64,000 nt of DNA. It comes from Tragulus kanchil (Eukaryota > Chordata > Mammalia > Artiodactyla > Tragulidae). The notes below the pieces were generated by a model. It had not been told where the DNA came from, searched no databases, and saw only the letters and a program-made list of their open reading frames with translations. Below, one piece after another: positions 12,018-23,180 of this stretch. Position 1 is the first letter of the stretch; each line of letters starts with the position of its first letter. The stretch covers positions 2,575,501-2,639,500 of the forward strand of contig JAIOJX010000001.1 in NCBI GenBank assembly GCA_022376925.1. The letters are read 5' to 3'. A program made the position numbers and the translations under genes.

Positions 12018-12138
12018 TGTTTCTCTCTGTCCATCTCTCTTTCTGTTTCTCTCTGTCCATTTCTCTTTCTGTTTCTCCTCTCCCCTCTCTTCTCCATCTC
12101 TCTCTGTCTCTCTCTCACATGCACTCACACACACATTT
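12018..12138. repeat. CT-rich low-complexity tract (also at 13089-13209)
   Basis: Imperfect tttctctctgtccat units followed by a tctctctgtctctctct run and a short cacacaca stretch. This simple-sequence tract gave rise to long but meaningless open frames on both strands. Confidence 0.9.
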
Positions 12139-13210
12139 TTTTTAAAAATTCTTTTTATTTTTCCTTTGCAGAGTGCTGTTGTTTGCTGGTTATTCTGAAA
12201 ATGAAAGAGGCAGGGTTTTCCTGAGAGGATAAGTGTCCAGGAGTATCTCAAGAGGTTGTCAGAACTTAGCTGTACATCCGAGTCAATTAAGTTCTGCTCT
12301 GAGAGCTAGAGACGGACACCTTTGCACATTAGAAGGAAAGAAGATGAAAGGAGAAGTCCCTTATTGGGCTGAGACTTGCAGTAACTCTTCAACTCTCACC
12401 TCAGTAGGTGGTGGGAACAGCACTTCGCCTGCTGGTCAATGGCATGCACTCAGTATGTGATTGGAAACGCCCAACAGAGGAGTCCCAAGTCCCAGCCCCA
12501 GAGTTTGGAGTCAGGGCCCCGGCTTTGCACCCTCAGTTTCCTCGTGTGCAGAATCGAAGCCTAACAATCTCGCACTGCCTGCCTCAAAGAGCTGCAGTCA
12601 GGGTCCCAGGAGACGGCCACCGTGGCAGCACTTGGTAAAGTGTGAAGAGCTGGGCCCCCGGGCTGAGTCATCCTTGCAGTTATGATAAAAGTGGCTCCTT
12701 ACTGGCCTGAGCAATGCTGTGGACCCAATAGTGCTTAATTAAAGAATTCCTATGCTGCCACTGCAACTGAGCATTTGACCTGGAAAAAATTGCAGTTAGG
12801 AAAAGAAACTGGGTAATGTCCATTGTGAAGTAAGAGTAACGCAACAGCCGTCAGAGAGGGGCTGGGAGGAAGGGCCTCTCCTGTGGGCTCTGTCACCCCT
12901 TCACTCCCTCCTTTCTTTCCAGCCTTTGCTTCTCTCACTTTTTCCATCAACTACATTCATCTTACATCACACCTCCCAAACCTCGCTCCATTTCCCCTTT
13001 TCCCTGAATTCATTTTCATGATCTCTCACTTCTTCTCTTTGTTTACTAAACTCTCTCCTTTGTTTGCCTTTGTCTTTACATTTTACTCTGTTTCTCTCTG
13101 TCCATCTCTCTTTCTGTTTCTCTCTGTCCATTTCTCTTTCTGTTTCTCCTCTCCCCTCTCTTCTCCATCTCTCTCTGTCTCTCTCTCACATGCACTCACA
13201 CACACATTTT

Positions 13211-13633
13211 TTTTAAAAATTCTTTTTATTTTTCCTTTGCAGAGTGCTGTTGTTTGCTGCTATACATAAACCCAATTCAGTCATAGGTATACACTTGGCC
13301 CCTCCCACTTGAACTTCCCTCCCATCTCCCTCCCCATCCACCCCTCCAGGCTGTTGCAGAGCCCCTGTGAAAGTTCCGTTGGTCTTATAGCAGATTCACA
13401 CTGGTTGTCTCTTTTCCATATGGCAATGTAAGCTTCCATGTTACTCTTGCCATAGCTCTCGCCCACTCCTCCCTCCCCGCAATGTCCACAAGTCTGTTCT
13501 CTATGTCTGATTCGCCATTGCTGCTCAGTGAAGTAAGTCAGAAAGAGAAGAATAAATATAGTATACTAACACAAATATATGGAATCTAGAAAGATGGTAC
13601 TGATAAATGTATATGCAGAGCAGCAGTGGAGAA
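13211..13633 (-). mobile_element. Twin-primed (5'-inverted) L1 3' fragment
   Basis: From 13211 to about 13527 the minus strand reads an L1 3' UTR ending in an A-rich tail at the left. From about 13528 to 13633 the plus strand reads the L1 segment that should lie just upstream (gtgaagtaagtcagaaagag, gaatctagaaagatggtac). The two parts meet near the same L1 position. Similar flanks, tcacacacac plus T run, occur at 13196-13211 and 13634-13650, consistent with a target-site duplication. This is the structure expected of twin priming during L1 integration. Confidence 0.75.
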
Positions 13634-13650
13634 TCACACACACTTTTAAA

Positions 13651-14679
13651 CCATTTTTCTCTGCTGAGAAGCTTGGGAAGGAGAGCCTCCCAGTCAGTGT
13701 TGCTAGGTAACCCAGTGTCACATGGCCAGTCCCACATTTCCTGTCTGCTTCTTCAGAACTCTGCTGCTTATTCTCTGTGCTATAGCTCTCATTGGGCTGA
13801 TCTGAATAGAGACAGGGCCTAGCTGATTCACTTACAGTTGGCCAAAGGTATCAACTTTGCTGTGGGATATCTATGTTTCTGGAAATACAGTAGGACAAAA
13901 AGTGGAGGAAATAAGAACTATAACAATACCTACAGCATTTTTTATAAACAGCTCTCTGGAGTGGGGAAAGAGAGATGTTCTTAACTTGTATCCATGGAAC
14001 TCCTAGGTACATACACTGTGGAGAGGCCACAAGCATTACCAGATCTCTTGAAATATTGAGTAAAATCAAATATTGATACTTCTTTGCAGATTTTTGTTGT
14101 TGTGAGGATTTATAGCTTTCATGAGATTCTTGAAGGGATAAAGTCTTTCCAGGAAGTTCTTACATGGATTTCTAAATCCTAAATTGTCTGTGCTGAATGT
14201 CTTCCATTGCCCATCCCCATCCCCAGTGAGCATAGGGATAGTAAGGACTCCATCAGTTAACCTTCCCAGGGAACTTCATTGATTTTCTTTAACCATGACC
14301 ACACGTCAGTAAATAGTCTCTTTATTAAGCCCTCCTCAAATAGTCTAGTTTAAAGGAGCTATACATCTCCTGTTGGGCCCTGACTAATAAATGGGATCAT
14401 AAAAAATTAAAAGGTGAAGGCAAGTAGTAAGGATGTGGAAGTTATCTGCAAATAGCAAGTATTTGAGTATGTGTGGTCATTAAAAAAATCCAGCTTCAAA
14501 GGAGTCAGCTTTAATAGCATTCTCTATCAGATGGATTTACGTTGTTCTACCAAGATTCATCACCAGAAATGAAAAGAGCATGACTGTATGGTGGTTTCTA
14601 ACTAACTCTAAGATATCAGTAATTCCAGTGGATCAGCTGGTGGTACTTGCTTCCATAGCAGTCACAACTTGAGATCAAG
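13651..14679. other. Unique sequence, no recognised feature
   Basis: No convincing frame or repeat family. A T/G-rich block near 14090 (tttttgttgttgtgagg) is the only low-complexity patch. Confidence 0.35.
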
Positions 14680-15477
14680 ACTAATAAATGCTGGAGAGGT
14701 TGTGTAAAAAAGAGAACCCTCTTGCACTATCAGTGGAAATGTAAATTCATACAGCCACTAGGGAAGACAGTAAGGAGACTCCTTAAAAAACTGGGAATAA
14801 AACTATCAGATAACCCAACAATCCCACCACTGGGCATATGCCCTGAGAAAATCATAATTGAAAGAGGCACATGTACCCTAATGTTCATAGCAGCACTATT
14901 TACAATAGCTAGGACATGAAAGCAACCTAGATGTCCATCAACAGATGAATGGATACAGAAACTGTGGTATATATATACACTGTGGCCTATTACTCAACTA
15001 TAAGAAAAGAATACATTTGAGTCAGTACTAATGATGTGAACAAACCTAGAGCCTATTATACAGAGTGAAGTACGTCAGAAAGAAAAATACAAATATTGTA
15101 TATTAATGCATGTGTATGGAATCTAGAAAGATGGTACTGATGAACCTGTTTGCAGGGCTGCAGTGGAGATGCAGACGCAGAGAACAGACTTGTGGACACA
15201 GTGGGGGGAAGAGAGAATGGGACAAACTGAGAAAATAACATGGAGACTCACACATTACTAGATGTAAAATAGATAGCAAGGGGGAATTTGCTTTGTGACA
15301 CAGGGAGCTGAACCCAGTACTCTGTGACAGGCTAGAGGGGTGGGATGGGGAGGCAGATGGAAGAGGGGTTTAGGAGGGAGGGGGCATATGCATACCTGTG
15401 GCTGACTTATGCTAATCTATGGCAGAAACCAACACAGTATTGTAAAGCAATTATCCTCCAATAAAAGAGTAAACCTT
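14680..15477 (+). mobile_element. L1 3' fragment: ORF2 C-terminus and 3' UTR
   Basis: aataaatgctggagaggttg, gtaaattcatacagccacta and atgttcatagcagcactatt encode the end of L1 ORF2. The 3' UTR follows with tgaagtacgtcagaaagaaa, gaatttgctttgtgacacag and gtattgtaaagcaattatcc, ending in the short A-rich tail. This is the standard artiodactyl L1 3' end. The ORF2 part has in-frame stops. Confidence 0.85.
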
Positions 15478-15479
15478 AT

Positions 15480-16079
15480 AGCAATGGGTATTCCAACAAT
15501 CTTAATTCCATCAACCATCTCAAAATGGTTCTTATCCCACCTTGCCCAGGTGCCTAGGAGTTCATGAGAGTCTGAACTGCTGAATGGTTGTAGCCAGGCA
15601 TTGTTTCTGCTGGACAATTGATCAGTGAGCAATGGGCTCCTTGGCACATGGTTTTATGGTGCTGGCCACTCATGGAGTTTTCTTCTGTCAAGCTTCATAT
15701 TCCTTCCCTTCTGACTGCACTTCTTTGCCTGTGCTCCCTCCCTTCTTTTGTCTCTACTCTGTGATATGTGGGGCAGGACAAGAAAAGTAGGTTACAAATG
15801 CTTCCAAATCTTCTCTGTCTTACACCTGAACCTCTGGCTTTTGAAAAACTCTAGAGCCAAGATTCTGACACCTTTATTCTTTGGTTACATCCTGACAACT
15901 TCCCCTAAAGCCATGGGTGATTCATGTCTAGCATCTTAGCTGAGGAAGGAGAAGTTCTCAGGTAAAATTCAATGAAGCACAGAAGAGGAAAATACTAGGT
16001 TTATATCCCAATACATTATTTTGTCATGGCCACGTTATACTGGGTATAGATGCCTTGAATATCTGGTGTCATTTAGACT
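15480..16079. other. Unique sequence, no recognised feature
   Basis: No repeat family recognised. Short frames only. Confidence 0.4.
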
Positions 16080-16096
16080 AAGAAGTTCCCCTTTTT

Positions 16097-16209
16097 GCTA
16101 TGTGATGGCCTGGAGGGGTGTGTTGGGGGGGATATACATATGACTAATCTGGGATCATGCATATCTGTAAACAACAAAACTCTGTAAAAGTAAAATAAAA
16201 ATTAAAAAA
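16097..16209 (+). mobile_element. Very short L1 insertion with perfect target-site duplication
   Basis: A 113-base 3' tail of the second L1 type (tatgactaatctgggatcat, aacaacaaaactctgtaaaa, A-rich end) is flanked by perfect 17-base repeats aagaagttccccttttt at 16080-16096 and 16210-16226. The intact flanks mark it as a recent, severely 5'-truncated retrotransposition. Confidence 0.85.
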
Positions 16210-16226
16210 AAGAAGTTCCCCTTTTT

Positions 16227-16659
16227 TCTGAACGGGGAGACGTTTTTGGAATAAGATTGTGGGGTATGAACAACATGGGGAGTAAAACAGGGAGCACAAA
16301 GAAATTATGGACTCTTCATGTGGTGGGAGGGCCCATTTGTGATTGAGAACACCATTTAGGAAACCCTTAGCCATCTATCAGACAAAATGATATGACTCAA
16401 ACATCCCACTCTTGCGGGTCAATTAAAATTTTCACATTTTCTTTTTCTGATTTTACATCTAATTGGTCATTCTAGAGCTACTGCAGTAAGATCCAGATCT
16501 ACCTAGTCCAGTTCACCCAAAATCAATATAATGGGAAAAGACCAAGATATTGTCCTGACAGGCAATGAAGAACTGGTTCTTGAAGTCCCTTGGGATTTTG
16601 CTGGGAAAGCCTGGGGAATCACACAGCGAAATCAGCGTGGCACTGTGTGCAAAGAACCC
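16227..16659. other. Unique sequence, no recognised feature
   Basis: No gene or repeat recognised. It precedes duplication D3. Confidence 0.35.
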
Positions 16660-16761
16660 ATGTCTCAAGAAGAATGCTGTCTTCTATTTATTGCTTTTGA
16701 TTATAGGCTCTCTAGAGGTTTTGCTTTGTGGATCATCTGGCCTGTCAAAAATGTTTGAATA

Positions 16762-17019
16762 GGGCTTCCCTGGTAGTCCAGTGGTAAAGAGTCTGCCTTG
16801 CGGTGCAAGGGGCACTGGTTTGATCCCTGGCCCGGGAAGATCCCACGTGCCGCGAAGCAGCTGGACTGGTGTGTCCAATTAGGAGCCAGCGCTCTGGAGC
16901 GCATACTCTCTGCAGAGAGGGAGGTCGCTGTGATGGGAGGCCCATATGGACCAATGAATAAAGATGATGAAAATAAATATAAAAAAAGAGGCAAGATGGG
17001 GGAAAAAAACTTGAACAAA
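16762..17019 (+). mobile_element. Long CHR-type SINE with target-site duplication (copy A)
   Basis: Starts gggcttccctggtagtccag, has ggtttgatccctggcc as B-box, then gaagatcccacgtgcc and a body with agctggactggtgtgtcc and gccagcgctctggagcgc, ending in an AT-rich tail. Perfect 16-base flanks caaaaatgtttgaata lie at 16746-16761 and 17020-17035. This copy lacks the ccaatagaa/C-rich tail found in its relatives near 35, 49, 50 and 55 kb. Confidence 0.85.
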
Positions 17020-17035
17020 CAAAAATGTTTGAATA

Positions 17036-17771
17036 ATTCACGCATGAGAGGAAGCACTTACCCCTTTCTTATGGTGAACTGGCTGAGCATAGTAATCAAT
17101 GTGAAAGGATTTTTTTTCAGTTTTTTATTATTTTTCTTTGTGTAGCACACTGGCTAGTGATGTGTGTACTTGTGTAGCAAATTGGAAGCAGGAGTGGATT
17201 GAATAAATACATAATTCCCTGTGAAACTGTTTATATCACAAGTGGATTATGGAGTCATTAGAGTCCTATAGGAGCAGATGTGCTGGAAGAGCTCATATCT
17301 CAATGAGCATATGACAAAGTCTCAGCACATCTAACAGAGAGCTCTGGAGCAAGGATTTACCATTAGAGAAATTCATCTGTGTTTGGCAGAAATGGCCAGG
17401 CCTTTGCACATCACTACCTAGGGTCTGCCCAGGAACTGTGCGATCTCCTTTTGCACAGCGAGATGAATCCTGCAGTGCTAACCGCTGGAGGCTGTCAGAT
17501 CACTGCACTCTGCAGCTGCACTGCAAGTTCTGGCTTGAATGGAAACCTTGAGCGGCATACCTGCCCGCCACAGTGATCTGCTGAGTTTGGTGGCAGACAG
17601 TGATCTGCTAGTTTGGTGCAGAAGTGTTTTGCTCTTTTATGTGTTTCATCTCACCATGAGCATTTGACCTGTGGCCCTTTAGTGGTGTACATAGGAGCCT
17701 GATTCTTCAGATTAGTTGTATGCTCTTTATGCAGTCTTAATATGAAGATGAGTCATTTGGAAGCAGAGGTA
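17036..17771. other. Unique sequence (repeated at 18138-18860)
   Basis: No repeat family recognised. The short frame beginning near 17379 has no motif and is not supported as coding. Copy A is garbled near its right end. Confidence 0.35.
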
Positions 17772-17864
17772 ATGTCTCAAGAAGTGTGTTTATTTGCTTT
17801 TGATTATAGGCTCTCTAGAGGTTTTGCTTTGTGGATCATCTGGCCTGTCAAAAATGTTTGAATA

Positions 17865-18121
17865 GGGCTTCCCTGGTAGTCCAGTGGTAAAGAGTCTGCC
17901 TTGCGGTGCAAGGGCACTGGTTTGATCCCTGGCCCGGGAAGATCCCACGTGCCGCGAAGCAGCTGGACTGGTGTGTCCAATTAGGAGCCAGCGCTCTGGA
18001 GCGCATACTCTCTGCAGAGAGGGAGGTCGCTGTGATGGGAGGCCCATATGGACCAATGAATAAAGATGATGAAAATAAATATAAAAAAAGAGGCAAGATG
18101 GGGGAAAAAAACTTGAACAAA
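17865..18121 (+). mobile_element. Long CHR-type SINE (copy B of D3)
   Basis: The same insertion as 16762-17019, with the same 16-base flanks at 17849-17864 and 18122-18137. Since two independent insertions cannot share the identical site and flanks, it must have been duplicated with its surroundings or by the assembly. Confidence 0.85.
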
Positions 18122-18860
18122 CAAAAATGTTTGAATAATTCACGCATGAGAGGAAGCACTTACCCCTTTCTTATGGTGAACTGGCTGAGCATAGTAATCA
18201 ATGTGAAAGGATTTTTTTTCAGTTTTTTATTATTTTTCTTTGTGTAGCACACTGGCTAGTGATGTGTGTACTTGTGTAGCAAATTGGAAGCAGGAGTGGA
18301 TTGAATAAATACATAATTCCCTGTGAAACTGTTTATATCACAAGTGGATTATGGAGTCATTAGAGTCCTATAGGAGCAGATGTGCTGGAAGAGCTCATAT
18401 CTCAATGAGCATATGACAAAGTCTCAGCACATCTAACAGAGAGCTCTGGAGCAAGGATTTACCATTAGAGAAATTCATCTGTGTTTGGCAGAAATGGCCA
18501 GGCCTTTGCACATCACTACCTAGGGTCTGCCCAGGAACTGTGCGATCTCCTTTTGCACAGCGAGATGAATCCTGCAGTGCTAACCGCTGGAGGCTGTCAG
18601 ATCACTGCACTCTGCAGCTGCACTGCAAGTTCTGGCTTGAATGGAAACCTTGAGCGGCATACCTCTGCAGCTGCCACAGTGATCTGCTGAGTTTGGTGGC
18701 AGAAGTGTTTTGGCTGTTTTAGGTGTGTTTCATCTCACTTCATGAGCATTTGACCTGTGGCCCTTTAGTGGTGTACATAGGAGCCTGATTCTTCAGATTA
18801 GTTGTATGCTCTTTATGCAGTCTTAATATGAAGATGAGTCATTTGGAAGCAGAGGTAATG

Positions 18861-19539
18861 CATATAGAGTAGGACTCTGCTCTAAACAATTATAGTGTCT
18901 AGGAGTCCTGAGAACCAAGGAGCATGTGAGGTTTAGAATATCTTTGGAGAGAATACTCCAGATCTCAGTGGTGTGGGCAGATCCAGAGGTAGAAGACCTC
19001 TATATGATACTACCTATAGCCACCAAGAGGTAGTTGTGCCACAGAATGATGTCTGTTCTAAAAACATGTCATTCACAAAAATGGCTAGGGCCTCAAGGAC
19101 ATCCAAGGCCGGTACAGATATTTTCTTCTCAAGTATTCAAACTAATAACAGATGCAAGTATTTCCATGGACACTTTCAACCTAGCCATCTATTCCATGAT
19201 ATTCTAAGGCCTTGGGGTTCTCTGCTCAGAGAGAAATCTTCATAATAACCTGGTTCCTTGGAAGACCATCTCTCAATATTTGAGCAGTTTTGCTTCTACT
19301 TATTTGGTTGCAGAGTTACCAAACTCTATGGCACATATTTGGAGCAAAGCTCCCCAAGGAAACTCTCACTAATCCCATTGCCTGTTCCTCATTTAACATA
19401 ATGACTGTCAGTTAAACTGCTCTAAATCTAGGATATGGTAATTTGTGCAAGCTCATTACAGTCTAATTGACTCTTAGCTTGGCATAGAAGAATTTGGTCA
19501 ACTTGTTCTAGTCAGTGTATGAAGAATGGGGACAATGCC
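18861..19539. other. Unique sequence (repeated at about 19962-20640)
   Basis: The 90-codon frame starting at 18973 has an exact twin at 20074 only because of D4. It shows no domain and I do not regard it as a gene. Confidence 0.4.
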
Positions 19540-19745
19540 AGGTTTATATAATGTTATTTATAATTACTGAGCACAAATTATTTGCCTGGTACTGTGCATA
19601 TATGGTAGGTACAATTATTATGCTTGTTTTACATATGAGAAATTGGAAACAGGAGAGATTAAATAACTTTCCTAATTCAAAGCACCTAGTAAGAAGTGAA
19701 GTGGGGATTCAAACTCAAGAAAACTCATGCTCTTAATCACTACAC
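19540..19745 (-). mobile_element. MIR SINE relic (copy B at 20641-20847)
   Basis: Reads like the reverse complement of MIR along its length: ttactgagcacaaattattt, gcctggtactgtgcat, gttttacatatgagaaattg, cacctagtaagaagtgaagt and tcatgctcttaatcactaca. Good order, moderate divergence. The second copy comes from D4. Confidence 0.75.
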
Positions 19746-21059
19746 TGATGCAGAGTCTGTAGATCATCTCAGTCAAATGTAGTGTATTTCCCTCTCAGAA
19801 GATGCAGGAAAAAGTAAAAGACAAGGAGTTTAATAATCATTAGACTTAGTAAGACTGACAGATGTACCAGGCAAACTAGTCAAAAAACTTAGATGTATTT
19901 GGTTGTATGCTCTTTATGCAGTCTTAATATGAAGATGAGTCATTTGGAAGCAGAGGTAATGCATATAGAGTAGGACTCTGCTCTAAACAATTATAGTGTC
20001 TAGGAGTCCTGAGAACCAAGGAGCATGTGAGGTTTAGAATATCTTTGGAGAGAATACTCCAGATCTCAGTGGTGTGGGCAGATCCAGAGGTAGAAGACCT
20101 CTATATGATACTACCTATAGCCACCAAGAGGTAGTTGTGCCACAGAATGATGTCTGTTCTAAAAACATGTCATTCACAAAAATGGCTAGGGCCTCAAGGA
20201 CATCCAAGGCCGGTACAGATATTTTCTTCTCAAGTATTCAAACTAATAACAGATGCAAGTATTTCCATGGACACTTTCAACCTAGCCATCTATTCCATGA
20301 TATTCTAAGGCCTTGGGGTTCTCTGCTCAGAGAGAAATCTTCATAATAACCTGGTTCCTTGGAAGACCATCTCTCAATATTTGAGCAGTTTTGCTTCTAC
20401 TTATTTGGTTGCAGAGTTACCAAACTCTATGGCACATATTTGGAGCAAAGCTCCCCAAGGAAACTCTCACTAATCCCATTGCCTGTTCCTCATTTAACAT
20501 AATGACTGTCAGTTAAACTGCTCTAAATCTAGGATATGGTAATTTGTGCAAGCTCATTACAGTCTAATTGACTCTTAGCTTGGCATAGAAGAATTTGGTC
20601 AACTTGTTCTAGTCAGTGTATGAAGAATGGGGACAATGCCAGGTTTATATAATGTTATTTATAATTACTGAGCACAAATTATTTGCCTGGTACTGTGCAT
20701 ATATGGTAGGTACAATTATTATGCTTGTTTTACATATGAGAAATTGGAAACAGGAGAGATTAAATAACTTTCCCTAATTCAAAGCACCTAGTAAGAAGTG
20801 AAGTGGGGATTCAAACTCAAGAAAACTCATGCTCTTAATCACTACACTGATGCAGAGTCTGTAGATCATCTCAGTCAAATGTAGTGTATTTCCCTCTCAG
20901 AAGATGCAGGAAAAAGTAAAAGACAAGGAGTAAATAATTTAGATGAAAGTCATTAGACTTAGAAGCTCAATTCTGACTCTATTGGAGCAGAAAGATATAT
21001 GAGCAGTCATAGAGATGGAGATGGCACTGATAACCAGGCAAACTAGTCAGAAAATGATA

Positions 21060-21615
21060 TGGAAGGGGTAAAGGCAGGGAAAAGACTGCCCATGGAAGCA
21101 TATATGTTAAACCACAAGGCATGCTCTGGCAGTCAAAATTGTTTTACTCCTTGCCTAGAGAGAGTGTCATGACCAAGTATGGTCAGTATGAGAGAGGGTC
21201 ACCTAGAAGGCCCCAATATTGGGAACCCAGCTATGGACAAAACTATGGCAGAACCTCAGTTTCAATCAAGCCTTGGAGAGTTAAGAAAGATAATGAGGAG
21301 TAAGGATGTACTATTGGTCCAAGCTACTTCCCATGTTGGGCCTCTAGAATCTAGAAAGTCAGAGTCTATAAGCAACCAACATCAGCCAATAAATTGGAGA
21401 TTGACCCAAGACAGAAACTGCTTAGACTTTGATATGTGCATTCTGCCTTTTAAGTCAAGCCTTCTGAAGCCAGTAGGTTGAATCATAGTTAGAAGCAAGA
21501 AAGCTTTGAATGATCCACACCCTTGACTATGGAGAGAAAGCAGGATTCTTTCATGTGTCAGATATTGTGGAATTTTCAATGTGGCTTGCAGATTAATCAT
21601 ATTTAACATATATCT
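21060..21615. other. Unique sequence, no recognised feature
   Basis: No family or coding signal recognised. Confidence 0.35.
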
Positions 21616-21626
21616 ACTATGATTTT

Positions 21627-21847
21627 GGGCTTCCCAGGTGGCTCTGTGGGGAAGAACCTGCCTGAAAATGCAGGGGATGCAGGAAACCCTGGTTTGATCC
21701 CTGGGCTGGGAAGATCCCCTGGAGGAAGAAATGACAACCCACTCGAGTATTCTTGTCTGGAAAATTTCACAGACAGGGGAGCCTGGTGGACTATAGTCCA
21801 TAAGGTTGCCAAGAGTCAGGCACAACTAGGTGACTAAACATGTACGC
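21627..21847 (+). mobile_element. Bov-tA SINE with target-site duplication
   Basis: gggcttcccaggtggctctg, ggtttgatccctgggctggg, gtattcttgtctgg and gagcctggtggactatagtc are the ordered ruminant Bov-tA blocks. Flanks actatgatttt at 21616-21626 and 21848-21858 are the target-site duplication. Confidence 0.9.
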
Positions 21848-22228
21848 ACTATGATTTTAGTCATGTTATTTAGAAAAGAGAGGCAAATACAGTACTAACA
21901 AATGATACATTAGACAGAAATCTAGTCACTATACTAATGCCAACATTGTTCTTAGTTTTCAGTGAGTTAATCTTCACAAGAAGGATTAAAAATTACAAAA
22001 TTTGAGCTTACCAAAATTGAAATTAAAAAGTTAAGAAGTTAAGGAATAAAACCAGGAAGAAATAGAAAATTTCCCTCAATGTAATTTTGAGACAATAAGC
22101 ACTTTAAGGTGGAAATCAGAGAGAAATAAAGTTTGTGAGAATAAAGTTTGTTGCAAGACATAATTTGAATGAAAATATAACTAGGTGGAGGATCAAAATT
22201 GAGGGCCATTTCAAGAGTCTTGAGAAAG

Positions 22229-22645
22229 TGTTACTGAGTCTAAGCTTGCTATGCTCGCCATTTGACAGGCCAATGAATTGGACTCGGGGTGTTGAGGCAA
22301 GGAATACGACTTTATTCAGAGAGCCAGCTGACTAAGATGGCAACTAATGTCTCAGAACCATCTTATCGGGGCCTGGTTGCCAGGTTCCTTTATAGAACAG
22401 AAGTGGAGGGATGTGAAGAAACAAAGTAAAACGGCCATTACTCTCACAAATATCTCCTAGAATGAAAAGTCTGGGGCAGTGTGTGTGTTGATTTCTTTCT
22501 CCCTCCCATCCACAGGTGGACAGGGTTCTTTACCAAGGCACTTTAATCTGTTTAACATTCAGGCAGAGGAGTAGGATTCCCTAAGGTTGGCATGTATGAC
22601 TATAACAAAAGCAATGGAAGGCAAGTCAAAGAAACAGTTACAACA
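22229..22645 (-). mobile_element. Solo ERV LTR, family shared with 51418-51845
   Basis: On the minus strand it starts TGTTGTAAC and ends AGTAACA. It carries an AATAAA signal (plus-strand tttatt at 22311-22316) followed by a short R/U5-like segment. Shared blocks with the 51.4 kb copy include ttgaggcaagg/aaga, cagctgact, cacaggtgga and gcaagtcaaagaaaca. No internal retroviral region is attached on either side, so it is a solo LTR or truncated piece. Confidence 0.65.
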
Positions 22646-22658
22646 CTGAGTCAGAGTT

Positions 22659-22870
22659 GGCTTCCCTGGGTGGCTCAGATGGTAAAGAATCTGCCTGCAA
22701 ACCAGGAGACCTTGATTTGATTCCCAGGTCAGGGAAATTCCCTGGAGAAGGGATTGGCTACCTACTCCAGTATTCTTTCCTGCAGAATCCCATAGACAGA
22801 GGAGCCTGGCAGGCTACAGTCTATGGGGGTGCAAAGAGTCAGACACGATTGAGCAATTAACACTTTCACT
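22659..22870 (+). mobile_element. Bov-tA SINE
   Basis: ggcttccctgggtggctcag, gatttgattcccaggtcagg, gagaagggattggctaccta and gagtcagacacgattgagca are typical Bov-tA. It was inserted just beyond the LTR. Its right half is duplicated at 23941-24022 through D5. Confidence 0.9.
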
Positions 22871-22967
22871 ATTTTTTCACTGCAACAAAGGTACATGTTA
22901 AGGATTATTTCACTCAGAGTGAGGATTAAGACTCCAGTGATGGAATGACTTCCTTCAAATTTTGTGT

Positions 22968-23180
22968 GCTTGTGTGTGCTCAGTTGCATTTGACTCCTTG
23001 CAACCTCATAGACTGTAGCCCATGAGGCTCCTCTGTCCATGGAATCCTACAGGCAAGAATACTGGAGTGGGTTGCCACTTCCTCCTCCAGGGGATCTTCC
23101 CGACACAAGGATTGAACCCATGTCTCCTGCAACTCCTGTATTGTTAGGTGGATTTTTTACCACTGCTCCACCTAAGTAGC
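22968..23180 (-). mobile_element. Bov-tA SINE, antisense (copy B at 24121-24333)
   Basis: The plus strand reads gtgctcagttgcatttgact, gactgtagcccatgaggctc, gcaagaatactggagtgggt and gaacccatgtctcctgcaac, ending with a worn ccacctaag head. It lies tail-to-tail with the 22659 SINE. Confidence 0.88.

Larger units (their letters stand above)
11116..13259. repeat. Adjacent direct duplication D2, period 1071
   Basis: Copy A is about 11116-12187 and copy B 12188-13259. The only substitution I noticed is gggggtggg against ggggctggg near 11790 and 12861. The right boundary of each copy lies inside the 3' end of an L1 (13211-13633), so copy A carries only the L1 tip and jumps at gtttgctg. Most likely an assembly artefact. 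Confidence 0.9.
16660..18860. repeat. Adjacent direct duplication D3, period about 1103
   Basis: Copy A is about 16660-17771 and copy B 17772-18860. Internal differences include a G-run length (caaggggcactgg against caagggcactgg). The left end of B lacks several bases of A, and the right end of A between 17560 and 17660 is garbled relative to B at 18660-18750. Errors are concentrated at the junction. Likely artefact. Confidence 0.9.
18801..21050. repeat. Adjacent direct duplication D4, period 1101
   Basis: Copy A is 18801-19901 and copy B 19902 to about 21050. The last 70 bases of A (about 19831-19900) are a compressed, patchy version of B at 20935-21055. One homopolymer difference is ctttcctaatt against ctttccctaatt. 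D4 overlaps D3, so 18801-18860 is present three times in the window. Confidence 0.9.

Noticed and set aside
11791..13269. Paired 128-135 codon Ser/Phe-rich frames as secreted or membrane proteins
   Set aside because: They translate the CT-rich simple-sequence tract in the two copies of D2.
16798..18247. Paired 113-118 codon frames as coding
   Set aside because: They run through the long CHR SINE in both copies of D3.
18973..20346. Identical 90-codon frames as a duplicated small gene
   Set aside because: They reflect duplication D4 only. No homologous domain or coding bias is visible.
21382..21825. 147-codon minus-strand frame as a gene
   Set aside because: The N-terminal part is the antisense translation of a Bov-tA SINE and the rest has no support.
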